Notes under the pieces: model-generated | Told to the model about the DNA's origin: nothing | The model's input: only the letters and a program-made list of their open reading frames with translations | The model's database searches: none | Assembly: GCF_000739935.1 (NCBI RefSeq) | Contig: NZ_BBJU01000007.1 | Span: 310,001 to 374,000, forward strand | Reading direction: 5' to 3' | DNA: 64,000 nucleotides | From: Agrobacterium rubi TR3 = NBRC 13261 | GTDB taxonomy: Bacteria; Pseudomonadota; Alphaproteobacteria; Rhizobiales; Rhizobiaceae | Position numbers and translations under genes: made by a program | Shown here: positions 20,953 through 29,484 of the stretch, piece by piece | Layout: each line of letters opens with the position of its first letter | Numbering within the stretch: the first letter of the stretch is position 1

Positions 20953-21689
20953 CCAACAAGCCGCCAGAGACCGGGCCTTTTTTCGCCAGAGATCACAGCA
21001 TTCATCCGCCTGCCTATGCACCCGGATACAAGACCTCCATTCTGCGTTCGCCGCAGCGGGCTCTTATTTCTCTGGAGGGCACGAAAAGCGAAATCACAGG
21101 CCCCGTCTTTGGCCACAGTCTTCTCAATCCGCTCGACAACGACCTTATCTTGAATTACGCGCGCCCAGGCGAATTGCCCATCGGTCCACGCATTCTGGTG
21201 CATGGCCGCGTTCTGGACGAGCGTGGCAAGGGTGTCGACGGCGCTCTGGTGGAGTTCTGGCAGGCCAATGCGGGCGGTCGCTACCTTCACAAGAAAGAAA
21301 GCTACCTGGCTCCGGTCGATCCGAACTTCGGTGGCGTTGGCCGCACGATTACCGATGCGGATGGCTATTATTGGTTCAAGACGATCCAACCGGGCGCCTA
21401 TCCATGGCCCAATGGCGTCAACGACTGGCGCCCTGCTCACATCCACTTCTCCGTGTTCGGCCACGGCTTTTCGCAGCGTCTGATCACCCAGATGTATTTC
21501 GAAGGCGATCCGATGATCTGGCAATGTCCAATCGTCAAAACCATTCCCGATAAGGCAGCCATCGAGCGGCTGGTGGCTGCATTGGATATGACATCGGCCA
21601 TTCCGATGGACATGCGCGCTTACAAATTCGATATCGTCCTGCGCGGGCGCCGCTCGACCCTGTTTGAAAACCGCACGGAGGGCAACTGA
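20949..21689 (+). CDS. pcaH: Protocatechuate 3,4-dioxygenase beta subunit
   Basis: This non-haem Fe(III) subunit of the intradiol dioxygenase cleaves protocatechuate to beta-carboxy-cis,cis-muconate. It has 246 residues, with the dioxygenase signature [27 protein letters not shown] near 82 and Tyr/His iron ligands in the [15 protein letters not shown] and AHIHFSVFG blocks (near 138 and 163). It is coupled to pcaC by ATGA overlap and is followed 1 base later by pcaG. Confidence 0.96.
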   Translation: MTNKPPETGPFFARDHSIHPPAYAPGYKTSILRSPQRALISLEGTKSEITGPVFGHSLLNPLDNDLILNYARPGELPIGPRILVHGRVLDERGKGVDGALVEFWQANAGGRYLHKKESYLAPVDPNFGGVGRTITDADGYYWFKTIQPGAYPWPNGVNDWRPAHIHFSVFGHGFSQRLITQMYFEGDPMIWQCPIVKTIPDKAAIERLVAALDMTSAIPMDMRAYKFDIVLRGRRSTLFENRTEGN

Positions 21690-21690
21690 C

Positions 21691-22311
21691 ATGGTTCAAC
21701 CGCTTCACTACTTCAAGGAAAGTGCGTCTCAGACAGCCGGTCCCTATGTTCACATCGGCTGCACCCCAAATTTCGTCGGCATCAACGGCGTGTTCGCGCA
21801 GGATTTGGGATCGGGCGCTCTTTATAGTGAAGGTGCCAATGGCGAGCGGATCACCATTCGCGGCACCGTTTACGATGGTGCTGGCAACGCATTGAAAGAC
21901 GCTCTCATCGAGATTTGGCAGGCAGATGCCGAAGGTTTTTACAACAGCCCGAGCGAAACACGCGGCACGGCCGACCAGAATTTCTCCGGCTGGGGCCGTT
22001 CACCCGGCAATATGGACACGGGCGAATTCGTGTTCGAAACCATCAAGCCGGGCAAGGTTCCCTTCAAGGACGGTCGCTGGATGGCGCCTCACATCACCTT
22101 CTGGATCGTGGCGCGTGGCATCAATATCGGCCTTCACACACGCATGTATTTCCCGGAAGAAGAAGAGGCGAATGCGACCGATCCGGTGCTGGCACGCGTC
22201 GAGCACAAGCCGCGTCTGCCAACGTTGATTGCGAAGAAGGAAGACGGCAATACATACCGTTTCGACATTCGCCTCCAGAGCGAAGGCGAAACCGTCTTCT
22301 TCGATATTTGA
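21691..22311 (+). CDS. pcaG: Protocatechuate 3,4-dioxygenase alpha subunit
   Basis: This 206-residue partner of PcaH opens MVQPLHYFKESASQTAGPYVHIG. It has the same fold (GTVYDGAGNALKDALIEIWQADAEGFY near 58) but lacks the full iron-ligand set carried by the beta subunit, as is usual for alpha subunits. ATG 21691 follows the pcaH stop directly, with GGAGGG upstream. Confidence 0.95.
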   Translation: MVQPLHYFKESASQTAGPYVHIGCTPNFVGINGVFAQDLGSGALYSEGANGERITIRGTVYDGAGNALKDALIEIWQADAEGFYNSPSETRGTADQNFSGWGRSPGNMDTGEFVFETIKPGKVPFKDGRWMAPHITFWIVARGINIGLHTRMYFPEEEEANATDPVLARVEHKPRLPTLIAKKEDGNTYRFDIRLQSEGETVFFDI

Positions 22312-22318
22312 GAGTAGA

Positions 22319-23371
22319 ATGAGCCTTTCCCCTTTCGAACATCCCTTTCTGGGCGGCCTTTTCGCAGATGCTGATATCACCGCTCTGTTCAGCGCCGAGG
22401 CCGATGTTGCGGCGATGCTGCGGTTTGAAGTGGAACTTGCGGAGGCGCAAGCCGCGTGCGGTATCATATCGCCGGAAGATGCAGCACGGATAGGTGAAGC
22501 GCTTGCCACCACCGTCATCGATTACGCTTCGTTGCGGGAAGGGGTGTCGAAGGACGGCGTTGTCATTCCGGACTTCGTGCGACAGCTGCGCTTGGCCGTT
22601 GGTGAACAGGCCGCGACCAAAGTGCATTTCGGTGCGACCAGCCAGGACGTGATCGATACGAGTCTGATGTTGCGCCTGAAGGCAGCAACCGCGATTATCA
22701 TAGCGCGTCTGTCGTCCTGCGTTTCCGGCCTGCAAGATATCACCTCGCGAGATGGTGCGAACCCGCTTATGGGCTATACACGCATGCAGGCGGCTATCCC
22801 CATGACGGTTGCCGACCGGGTGGCGAGTTGGCAGCAACCGCTGTCGCGTCATCGTGACAAGCTTGTTGATATCAGTGACCGTGGTTTTGCTGTTCAATTC
22901 GGTGGAGCTGCCGGAACGCTCGAAAAATTTGGTGATAAAGGTGCTGCGGTCCGAGCCGAGCTTGCCAAGCGTCTAGGCCTTGTGGATACGGCACAATGGC
23001 AGAGCCAACGGGATGCTGTTGCCGATCTAGGCCATTGCCTGGCTCTTATCACTGGTTCCCTCGGTAAGCTCGGGCAGGACGTGGCGCTTCTTGCCGAAAT
23101 GGGAAAAGAAATCCGTCTCGCTGGCGGCGGCGGCTCCTCCGCCATGCCGCATAAGCAAAATCCTGTTGTCGCTGAAACGCTGGTAACACTTGCCCGTTTC
23201 AATGCCGTGCAGGTTTCAGCCCTGCATCACTCCATGGTGCATGAGCAGGAAAGATCAGGAGCCGCGTGGATGCTGGAATGGCTGGTTCTGCCGCAAATGG
23301 TCGTAGCAACCGGCAGCGCGCTGCTCCTTGCTGAACGCCTCATTGGTCAGATCGAACATCTCGGCACTTGA
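22319..23371 (+). CDS. pcaB: 3-carboxy-cis,cis-muconate cycloisomerase
   Basis: This fumarase/aspartase-superfamily enzyme lactonises the ring-cleavage product to 4-carboxymuconolactone. It has 350 residues, with HFGATSQDVIDTSL near 102 and the superfamily signature GGGSSAMPHKQNPV near 277. ATG 22319 is 7 bases after pcaG. It is the last gene of the operon. The downstream 200 bases contain only short fragments. Confidence 0.95.
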   Translation: MSLSPFEHPFLGGLFADADITALFSAEADVAAMLRFEVELAEAQAACGIISPEDAARIGEALATTVIDYASLREGVSKDGVVIPDFVRQLRLAVGEQAATKVHFGATSQDVIDTSLMLRLKAATAIIIARLSSCVSGLQDITSRDGANPLMGYTRMQAAIPMTVADRVASWQQPLSRHRDKLVDISDRGFAVQFGGAAGTLEKFGDKGAAVRAELAKRLGLVDTAQWQSQRDAVADLGHCLALITGSLGKLGQDVALLAEMGKEIRLAGGGGSSAMPHKQNPVVAETLVTLARFNAVQVSALHHSMVHEQERSGAAWMLEWLVLPQMVVATGSALLLAERLIGQIEHLGT

Positions 23372-23574
23372 TATATTAGCGACGATTTTTTTAGGAACCA
23401 TTGTTTCCGGGCTACGTTCACTTGGCAGGAGAGCCACCGTGTCAAACGGACATGATGGTGCCGAAGAACATCAGGATTTTTCCGTTTTCTTCTGATGGCC
23501 AACGAAATGGCAGCCGAGCTTCTCACCCATCCGGTGCTCTCCTACCTATGAACTCCCTGCCGAAGGAGCGAGAG
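23372..23574 (+). other. Spacer after pcaB with two tiny overlapping ORFs
   Basis: A GTG at ~23440 after GGCAGGAGAG opens an 18-codon frame (VSNGHDGAEEHQDFSVFF). Its TGA overlaps an ATG that begins a 19-codon frame (MANEMAAELLTHPVLSYL). Together they could be remnants of one decayed reading frame. No hairpin terminator for the pca operon was recognised. Confidence 0.3.
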
Positions 23575-23789
23575 ATGGAAAAGACCGAAACGCGTAAGCT
23601 TGCGGAAGAATACATGCTCCTTGGCGGCACCCGTCAGGTGACGACAACAAGACCTTCATTCGTCAATACGACACCGAGCCTGAGGAGGCCGAGCGTTTCT
23701 GGCAGGACCGTATTGCGGTGCTGGACAAGGAACGCAGAGACGACGTGGAATTCTTCCTGCCGTCCATCAATTCCGACGAAGCCGTCTGA
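23575..23789 (+). pseudogene. Small conserved-looking gene broken by a frameshift
   Basis: From ATG 23575, with GGAG 7 bases upstream, the frame reads MEKTETRKLAEEYMLLGGTRQ. It then loses character (VTTTRPSF). A different frame from 23640 reads DDNKTFIRQYDTEPEEAERFW and ends EFFLPSINSDEAV at a TGA at 23787-23789. Joining them after one missing base near 23638-23640 gives an acidic ~72-residue protein. I do not recognise the family. Either this is a real frameshift, making a pseudogene, or a sequencing error. The pfpI-like gene follows 39 bases later. Confidence 0.5.
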
Positions 23790-23828
23790 GCTTCTGACAC
23801 ATCCAACCAATTATTAAAGGAGAAAGCC

Positions 23829-24389
23829 ATGACAGCTATCAACGCTGCAAAGATCGTAATTCTGGCAACAGATGGTTACGAACGTTCTGAACTGCGTGTT
23901 CCCTATGAGCAGCTGAAGCAACAGGGCGCGGACGTCAAGATCGCGTCCATCGAAGAAGGCCAGATCAAGAGCTGGGATGAGAAGGACTGGGGCGACAGCA
24001 TCGACGTCGATCTGCTCGCCAAGGCTGTTCGTGTTGAAGACTTCGACGCATTGGTTTTGCCGGGTGGCCAGATCAACCCGGATATCTTGAGAGCCAATGA
24101 AGACGCGATGCGCATCGTTCGCGACTTCGTCAAGTCGGGTAAGGTGGTCGCAGCCATCTGCCATGCGCCTTGGCTTCTGGTTGAGGCCGACGCCGTCAAG
24201 GGCCGTCAGGTCACCTCCTACGGCTCGATCAAGACCGACATCAAGAATGCTGGCGGTATCTGGAAGGACGAAGAAGTCGTAACCGACAAGGGCATTATCA
24301 CATCCCGCTCGCCAGATGACCTCGACGCTTTCGTGGCAAAGATTGTCGAGGAAGTCGAAGAAGGTCGCCACGAACGGCACGCTGCATAA
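23829..24389 (+). CDS. PfpI/DJ-1 family protein (YhbO-like protease or deglycase)
   Basis: This 186-residue cytoplasmic protein of the type-1 glutamine amidotransferase-like superfamily carries the nucleophile elbow AAICHAPWLLVEA near 110, with Cys-His, and the conserved Glu of DGYERSEL near 17. Homologues are described as intracellular proteases or as repairing glycated proteins under stress. Ribosome site AAAGGAG lies before ATG 23829. A strong terminator follows, so the unit ends here. Confidence 0.88.
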   Translation: MTAINAAKIVILATDGYERSELRVPYEQLKQQGADVKIASIEEGQIKSWDEKDWGDSIDVDLLAKAVRVEDFDALVLPGGQINPDILRANEDAMRIVRDFVKSGKVVAAICHAPWLLVEADAVKGRQVTSYGSIKTDIKNAGGIWKDEEVVTDKGIITSRSPDDLDAFVAKIVEEVEEGRHERHAA

Positions 24390-24414
24390 TAACTTCCATA
24401 TTTATGTTCAAAAG

Positions 24415-24443
24415 GGTCGCCATGAAGATGGCGGCCTTTTTTT
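24415..24443 (+). terminator. Rho-independent terminator of the pfpI-like gene
   Basis: GGTCGCCAT (24415-24423) pairs with ATGGCGGCC (24428-24436) around a 4-base loop, with one G-T pair. A run of seven T follows at 24437-24443. Confidence 0.85.
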
Positions 24444-25219
24444 ATGCCTGAACGACCCTTAGCCCCTCTCGCTCATCATGATAGTCACCCGTATTGCGTT
24501 CGCGTTGTGTACGATACCGGACAGACTGACCCAGCGTAACGCCGTAATAATGTGCAATTTACTGCGCTAGGGTATCATTTTCGCATGGCGCAGGTTTCAG
24601 CGACTTTGGAAAATTGGTGAAGAATCGCTGTGAAATCATCACTGAAACGATTGAATGGCTTATGTCAGAACTCGCTGACCATATTTAACAGCTATGCAAA
24701 TGCATACCGCCACTTTTTCGCCTTATTTGGGTCATGATTGCGTCCATTTTCGGAGTGTAAAGGCGTTGTTTTTGAGCCAAGATTAATTTTTCTTCATAAA
24801 AATCGAGACATTTGTTGTCTTTTTGAGTGTGCGACGCCGCAATTTTGTTGCGGTGCACAAAAGCTTCTTTTGCTTGTTTTTTCTTTTTAATGGCAAACGG
24901 TGACTTCGAAAATCTCATTTTACAGAGAAAACTATAAGAAGACTTATAGTGACGTTAATCTATGAATACATGAAGTAACACGAAAGAATTCTACCCCTGC
25001 TGCCAATAGCCGTATTTGTTCTTCGAACTGCGGTCTTCGCTCTTTGCAGTCCGCATTTGTGAGGATTTATGCGGGAACACCCCATGCAGACTAAGGCGGC
25101 ATGCCTCACAAAAAATTCAAAAGCACCAAATTCTCGTCACAGCATTGCTGAATGATCTAACTCGAATTGACGCGCCCAACGGGTACCGACCATCGCAAAA
25201 CATAAATGGAGTCCTCTCT
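24444..25219. other. Long AT-rich non-coding region upstream of exoY
   Basis: About 775 bases without a convincing gene. The longest reverse frame (24685-24918) is lysine-rich, lacks a ribosome site and has no family resemblance. The DNA is visibly more AT-rich than its neighbours. It probably holds a long regulatory region or 5' leader for exoY, as exopolysaccharide genes are multiply regulated; an unannotated small RNA is possible but not shown. Confidence 0.5.
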
Positions 25220-25900
25220 ATGAAGTCCGCGACAAGATCGGCTGTTTCGCCGCTTAGTAGCTCACATGAATCCGATATGAGCTTTCCGATCGGAGGAATC
25301 GCTAAACGCAGCTTTGACGTTTCGTCAGCCCTGCTAGCAATCCTCATCCTGAGCCCGATCTTTCTCATGATCATGGCTCTGGTGAAATTTTCAGACCGCG
25401 GTCCTGCGTTTTACGGGCATCGCCGCGTTGGCCATAACGGACGCATGTTTCATTGCTTGAAGTTCCGTACCATGGTCATGAACGGTGACGAGGTCCTTCG
25501 GCAATATCTTGCTGCAAACCCAGAAGCTGCCGAAGAATGGAAAGCAACACGCAAGTTGAAGAACGACCCTCGCGTCACCGCGATCGGAAGCGTTCTGCGC
25601 AAGCTCAGCCTTGACGAACTTCCACAGCTCATCAACATCATCCGTGGTGAAATGAGTGTGGTTGGCCCACGTCCTGTTGTGGATGAAGAGCTGAACTATT
25701 ACGAAAGCGCTGCGTCATACTACCTTAGCACCCGCCCAGGCCTGACCGGCCTTTGGCAGATCAGCGGTCGTAACGACGTTTCCTACAAAGAGCGCGTTGA
25801 CTATGATACGCAATATGTGCGCAACTGGTCGATGATGCAGGATGTTTTCATTATCGCGAAAACAATCCCTGCGGTTTGCATGTCGCGCGGCAGTTATTGA
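25220..25900 (+). CDS. exoY: Exopolysaccharide priming glycosyl-1-phosphate transferase
   Basis: This polyprenyl-phosphate sugar-phosphate transferase starts the succinoglycan repeat by loading galactose-1-phosphate on undecaprenyl phosphate at the inner membrane. Its 226 residues match the usual ExoY length. One N-terminal membrane helix (~35-57) is followed by the catalytic KFRTMV near 80, KLSLDELPQLINIIRGEMSVVGPRP near 133 and RPGLTGLWQISGR near 175. ATG 25220 has GGAG 8 bases upstream; the frame is open further back but has no site there. Confidence 0.93.
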   Translation: MKSATRSAVSPLSSSHESDMSFPIGGIAKRSFDVSSALLAILILSPIFLMIMALVKFSDRGPAFYGHRRVGHNGRMFHCLKFRTMVMNGDEVLRQYLAANPEAAEEWKATRKLKNDPRVTAIGSVLRKLSLDELPQLINIIRGEMSVVGPRPVVDEELNYYESAASYYLSTRPGLTGLWQISGRNDVSYKERVDYDTQYVRNWSMMQDVFIIAKTIPAVCMSRGSY

Positions 25901-25961
25901 ACCAAACTTGACGTTTTACGTTTTGCGACAAAACTTATTGCGGCCACCGAGACGTGGCATT

Positions 25962-26009
25962 TACGACCAGCTTTCAGGCTGGTCGTATTCCGACTGCGGC
26001 ATGCAGTCG
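25962..26009 (+). repeat. Two tandem perfect hairpins in the exoY-exoF spacer
   Basis: TACGACCAGC (25962-25971) pairs with GCTGGTCGTA (25978-25987) around TTTCAG. CGACTGC (25991-25997) pairs with GCAGTCG (26003-26009). No T-run follows, so rather than terminators these may stabilise the exoY message or set relative expression of exoY and exoF. Confidence 0.7.
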
Positions 26010-26026
26010 TAAACATGGAGTGTAAT

Positions 26027-27298
26027 ATGGTTGGCAGTGCCACCGGATTTTCCTTGAATGTTGCATTGCGCAAGGTTCCTGCGCTTCTCGTCGCCGCAAC
26101 GATGCTGGCATCAATCCCTCTCCACGCTTTTGCTCAAGACAACCAATATCGTCTTGGAACAGCCGACAAGCTGCGCATCCGCGTTGCCGAGTGGCAACCT
26201 GCCGACGGGACCATCCGCAATTGGGAGGTCATCAACGGTGATTACTCCGTTGGCGCATCTGGTTCGCTATCCCTGCCTTTCATCGGGCAGCTCGATGTGG
26301 CTGGCAAAACCACCGGTGAAGTTGGCGAAGAAATAGGAGCGCAGCTGCAAAGCAAGTTTGCATTGCGCAACCTGCCATCCGCCTCTGTCGAAATCTCCCA
26401 ATTCCGCCCTGTTTTTCTGACAGGTGACGTTCAGACCCCCGGCGAATATCCCTACGCACCCAATCTCACCGTTCTCAAGGCTGTCAGCCTGTCCGGCGGG
26501 TTGCGCCGGTCTGATGCCGGTCAGCGTTTCGCCCGCGATTTCATCAACGCGCGTGGCGATGCTGCTGTCTATGATGACCAGCGCGGACGCCTTCTGGCGC
26601 GGCAGGCACGTCTTCAGGCGGAAGTGAGGGGCGACAAGGAAATAACCAAAACGCCTGCGCTGGAAAAAATCCTGAATATCGACGCTCTCTTGGAGAGTGA
26701 AAACGCTCTCATGAAGTCGCGGAGCGAACGCTACACGCTTCAACTGAAGGCTTTGACCGATCTGCGTCAGCTTCTGGAAACGGAAGTCGAATCCCTGCAA
26801 AAGAAGTCTGAAACCCAGAACCGTCAGCTTCAACTGGCCAATGAAGACAAAGAGAAGGTCAACCGACTGAACGAGCAGGGGCTTGCCCTTGCCCAGCGAC
26901 GGATTTCCGCCGAAGAGCGTGCCGCCGAAGTGGAGTCCACCCTTCTCGATATCGATACGTCTTCGCTGCGTGCCAAGCAGGATATCAACAAGGCGATGCA
27001 GGACGAGATCAACCTGCGCAATGATTGGGTCGCCCAGCGCTCCAAGGAATTGCAGGATACCGAAGCGGAATTGCAGAAGCTCAACCTGCAACTCGGCACC
27101 AGCCGTGAACTGATTTCCGAGGCGCTGGCCCAATCGGCAGAAGCCATCCGTTTTGATCCCTCGGGCAAGTCGGCAAGTATCACCTACGTCATCGTTCGTG
27201 AAGAAGGCGGCGCGTCGAAGGAAATCAAGGCTGATGAAACCACATCCATCCAGCCTGGCGATGTGATAAAGGTGTCATCAGATGTTCTGATGCAGTGA
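26027..27298 (+). CDS. exoF: Polysaccharide export outer-membrane-type protein ExoF
   Basis: This 423-residue periplasmic/outer-membrane protein is required for succinoglycan synthesis and export. A signal peptide ends near HAFAQ. The polysaccharide-export (Wza-like) domain follows (YRLGTADKLRIRVAEW), then an SLBB-like segment (FLTGDVQTPGEYPY near 130) and a long coiled coil (~200-385). ATG 26027 has GGAG 7 bases upstream, better than ATG 26015. Order and neighbours match exoY-exoF-exoQ of Sinorhizobium. Confidence 0.9.
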   Translation: MVGSATGFSLNVALRKVPALLVAATMLASIPLHAFAQDNQYRLGTADKLRIRVAEWQPADGTIRNWEVINGDYSVGASGSLSLPFIGQLDVAGKTTGEVGEEIGAQLQSKFALRNLPSASVEISQFRPVFLTGDVQTPGEYPYAPNLTVLKAVSLSGGLRRSDAGQRFARDFINARGDAAVYDDQRGRLLARQARLQAEVRGDKEITKTPALEKILNIDALLESENALMKSRSERYTLQLKALTDLRQLLETEVESLQKKSETQNRQLQLANEDKEKVNRLNEQGLALAQRRISAEERAAEVESTLLDIDTSSLRAKQDINKAMQDEINLRNDWVAQRSKELQDTEAELQKLNLQLGTSRELISEALAQSAEAIRFDPSGKSASITYVIVREEGGASKEIKADETTSIQPGDVIKVSSDVLMQ

Positions 27299-27305
27299 GG
27301 TCCGC

Positions 27306-28577
27306 ATGCGGATTGCCAAATCGGCCCTGATCGACCCCGATAAGAACGGCCTTTACGGAATGGCAGCCGTTGCGCTGTCATTCTTTGTCTTTGCCTATTC
27401 CTCCAAGTTCGGAATGGTGTCCGTGCTCGCCTATTACGGCGTGTGGCTGCCGCTTGTGCTCGTGGATTATCGCAAGGTTCTCGGCAATTATTTCAAGTAT
27501 CTGTGGATTTTCGCTTTCGGAATTCTGGCGATCCTGTCCAGCTTCTGGTCGGACGCCATGTCCACCACCATGCGCGCGTCCATCCAGTATATGACGCATA
27601 TCATCTGCGCGCTCATTGCCATGCGCGTCATCTCGATCACGACGCTGACGCGCGGTGCGATGATCGGTGTCATTGTCGTCCTGCTGTATTCGCTGCTGTT
27701 CGGCCTTTATCTGTTCGATGCACTCGATGGTACGGTGAGCTTCGTCGGTGCTTTCTCCTCGAAAAATCAGCTTGGCTTCTACGCCTCCCTCGGCGTGATC
27801 TTTGCCGCAAGTTCCGTGCTGGTTCTGCGCCAGCGGGACATCATCTGGCTTGGGGTCGCTGGCGTAACAGGCCTGATTTCCGCCTATTGCCTGCTGGCAT
27901 CGCAGTCGGCAACGTCGGTTATCACAACCGCGGCTGTTGTTGCGCTCATCATCGGGTTTCTGCCCATGAACATGCTCAATCCCGGCAATCGCAAGATGAT
28001 CTTTCTGGCACTTGTTGGGGTCGGTAGCCTGTTCGTCGTGGCATCGCTGCAATTCGGTCTGCTCGATGCCATCCTCGGGATTTTTGGCAAGGATTCCACG
28101 CTCACAGGGCGTACCTATCTGTGGCAACAGGGCATCGAAGCCGCGAAAGCCTCTCCTATTTTGGGCGTCGGCTATCAAGGCTTTTGGGTGGTGGGTTTTT
28201 ATGATGCCGAACGTCTGTGGGATGATTTCTTCATCACCACGCGCAGCGGCTTTCACTTTCACAACACCTATATCGAAACCGTCGTAGAAAACGGCTTCGT
28301 TGGATTGGCGCTTCTGGTCATCTTGCTTTACGGCACGCTTTTGGGGCACCTGCGCTCCATTCTGTTGAAAAAAGACGATCCGCAGGGGCTGATCCTGTTT
28401 GCTCTGTGCGCGCTTTTCGTCGTGCGATCCTTCGTTGAAATCGATATCATCTTTGCCTACCAGATCGGCTCGTTCCTGCTGTATTATGCCGCTGGAAAGC
28501 TGACGCTTCCGCAGCGCGTGACCTCAACCGACAGCGTTTTATCCCGCGTTGCCATGCGCCCGATTGCCGGGCGATAG
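27306..28577 (+). CDS. exoQ: Exopolysaccharide polymerase ExoQ (Wzy/O-antigen ligase family)
   Basis: This 423-residue inner-membrane protein with about ten hydrophobic helices probably polymerises succinoglycan repeats. The large periplasmic loop carries the family signature FGKDSTLTGRTYLWQQGIEAAKASPILGVGYQGFW near 260 and HFHNTYIETVVENGFVG near 318. It starts 7 bases after exoF. Confidence 0.9.
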   Translation: MRIAKSALIDPDKNGLYGMAAVALSFFVFAYSSKFGMVSVLAYYGVWLPLVLVDYRKVLGNYFKYLWIFAFGILAILSSFWSDAMSTTMRASIQYMTHIICALIAMRVISITTLTRGAMIGVIVVLLYSLLFGLYLFDALDGTVSFVGAFSSKNQLGFYASLGVIFAASSVLVLRQRDIIWLGVAGVTGLISAYCLLASQSATSVITTAAVVALIIGFLPMNMLNPGNRKMIFLALVGVGSLFVVASLQFGLLDAILGIFGKDSTLTGRTYLWQQGIEAAKASPILGVGYQGFWVVGFYDAERLWDDFFITTRSGFHFHNTYIETVVENGFVGLALLVILLYGTLLGHLRSILLKKDDPQGLILFALCALFVVRSFVEIDIIFAYQIGSFLLYYAAGKLTLPQRVTSTDSVLSRVAMRPIAGR

Positions 28578-28660
28578 GGGCTCCCTAAGAGGGAGGCTCA
28601 TTGCAGTCCCTATCTTGTCCACAGCCAGACAAGACTCTTCTTGACTCTTTTCTGAAATAA

Positions 28661-28675
28661 GAACAAAAAGCGAAC
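28661..28675. promoter_or_regulatory. LexA (SOS) box upstream of imuA
   Basis: GAAC-AAAAAGC-GAAC is a perfect alphaproteobacterial LexA operator (GAAC-N7-GAAC, the complement of GTTC-N7-GTTC). It lies ~50 bases before the imuA start, where known SOS-controlled imuAB-dnaE2 cassettes carry it. Confidence 0.88.
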
Positions 28676-28722
28676 AAGTAATTTTCAGTCCAAGCGTGAA
28701 TGCTCTTGAGAAGTCTTGTGTC

Positions 28723-29484
28723 ATGCATAAACGCGCCGAACAGCTTGTTGTGGAGGAATTGCGAGAGCGGCTGGAGCGGATCACCCAGGGTCCGGCCCGG
28801 CACCACGACCATCTGCCCTTCGGGGTTCAGCCCATCGATGATCATCTGCCGGGTGGCGGGTTGAAGCTCGGCAGCCTGCACGAAGTCAGCGGTGCCGGCA
28901 ACGGTGCCGTGGATGGAGCGGCCTCAGCCCTGTTTTCGGCAGGCATCGCCGCGCGTGTGAAAGGAAAGATCCTGTGGTGCGTGACGCGGCCAGATCTGTT
29001 CATGCCTGCTCTTACTCAGGCAGGTCTTTCGCAAAACCGGTTGATCATCGTGGAATGCCGCGATGAAAAGGGCGTGCTGGACTGTTTCGAGGAGGGCCTG
29101 CGCTGCAACGGCTTCGGTGCCGTCATTGGCGAGGTCTCGAAACTGCCGATGACCACGTCGCGGCGATTGCAGCTGGCGGCGGAAACATCCGGTGTGGTCG
29201 GGCTTGCGGTACGGCGCTGGCGTCACTCCTCCGGCGCCGTCGAGTATGGACAGCCGACCGCTGCCGTAACGCGCTGGCGCATATCCGTGCGGCCTTCCAC
29301 ACCTCTGCCCGTGCAGGGGGTGGGTCGAGCGCGCTGGGCTTTAGAGCTTTTAAGGTGTCGCGGCGGCGAATGTGCCAATTTTGAAGTGGAAGCCTGTGAT
29401 GCAAAGGGTCGTCTCGCTCTACCTGCCGACATGGTCGACAGACCGATACCGCAGGACGCTTGGCAAGCAGGCGCCACCGCTTGA
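28723..29484 (+). CDS. imuA: SOS mutagenesis protein ImuA
   Basis: This RecA-like accessory factor of the ImuA-ImuB-DnaE2 error-prone mutasome has ~253 residues. The N-terminus LRERLERI and FGVQPIDDHLPGGGLKLGSLHEVSG (near 35) match the family, which has lost the usual Walker lysine. ATG 28723 is chosen because GAGAAG lies upstream and it leaves room for a leader behind the LexA box; ATG 28696 is an alternative adding nine residues. The 3' end overlaps imuB by 86 bases. Confidence 0.88.
   Translation: MHKRAEQLVVEELRERLERITQGPARHHDHLPFGVQPIDDHLPGGGLKLGSLHEVSGAGNGAVDGAASALFSAGIAARVKGKILWCVTRPDLFMPALTQAGLSQNRLIIVECRDEKGVLDCFEEGLRCNGFGAVIGEVSKLPMTTSRRLQLAAETSGVVGLAVRRWRHSSGAVEYGQPTAAVTRWRISVRPSTPLPVQGVGRARWALELLRCRGGECANFEVEACDAKGRLALPADMVDRPIPQDAWQAGATA

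Noticed and set aside
24685..24918. 77-codon Lys-rich reverse frame upstream of exoY
   Set aside because: No ribosome site, AT-driven composition and no family resemblance.
28581..28595. CTCCCT/AGGGAG stem after exoQ as a terminator
   Set aside because: Only six pairs with a 3-base loop and no T-run.
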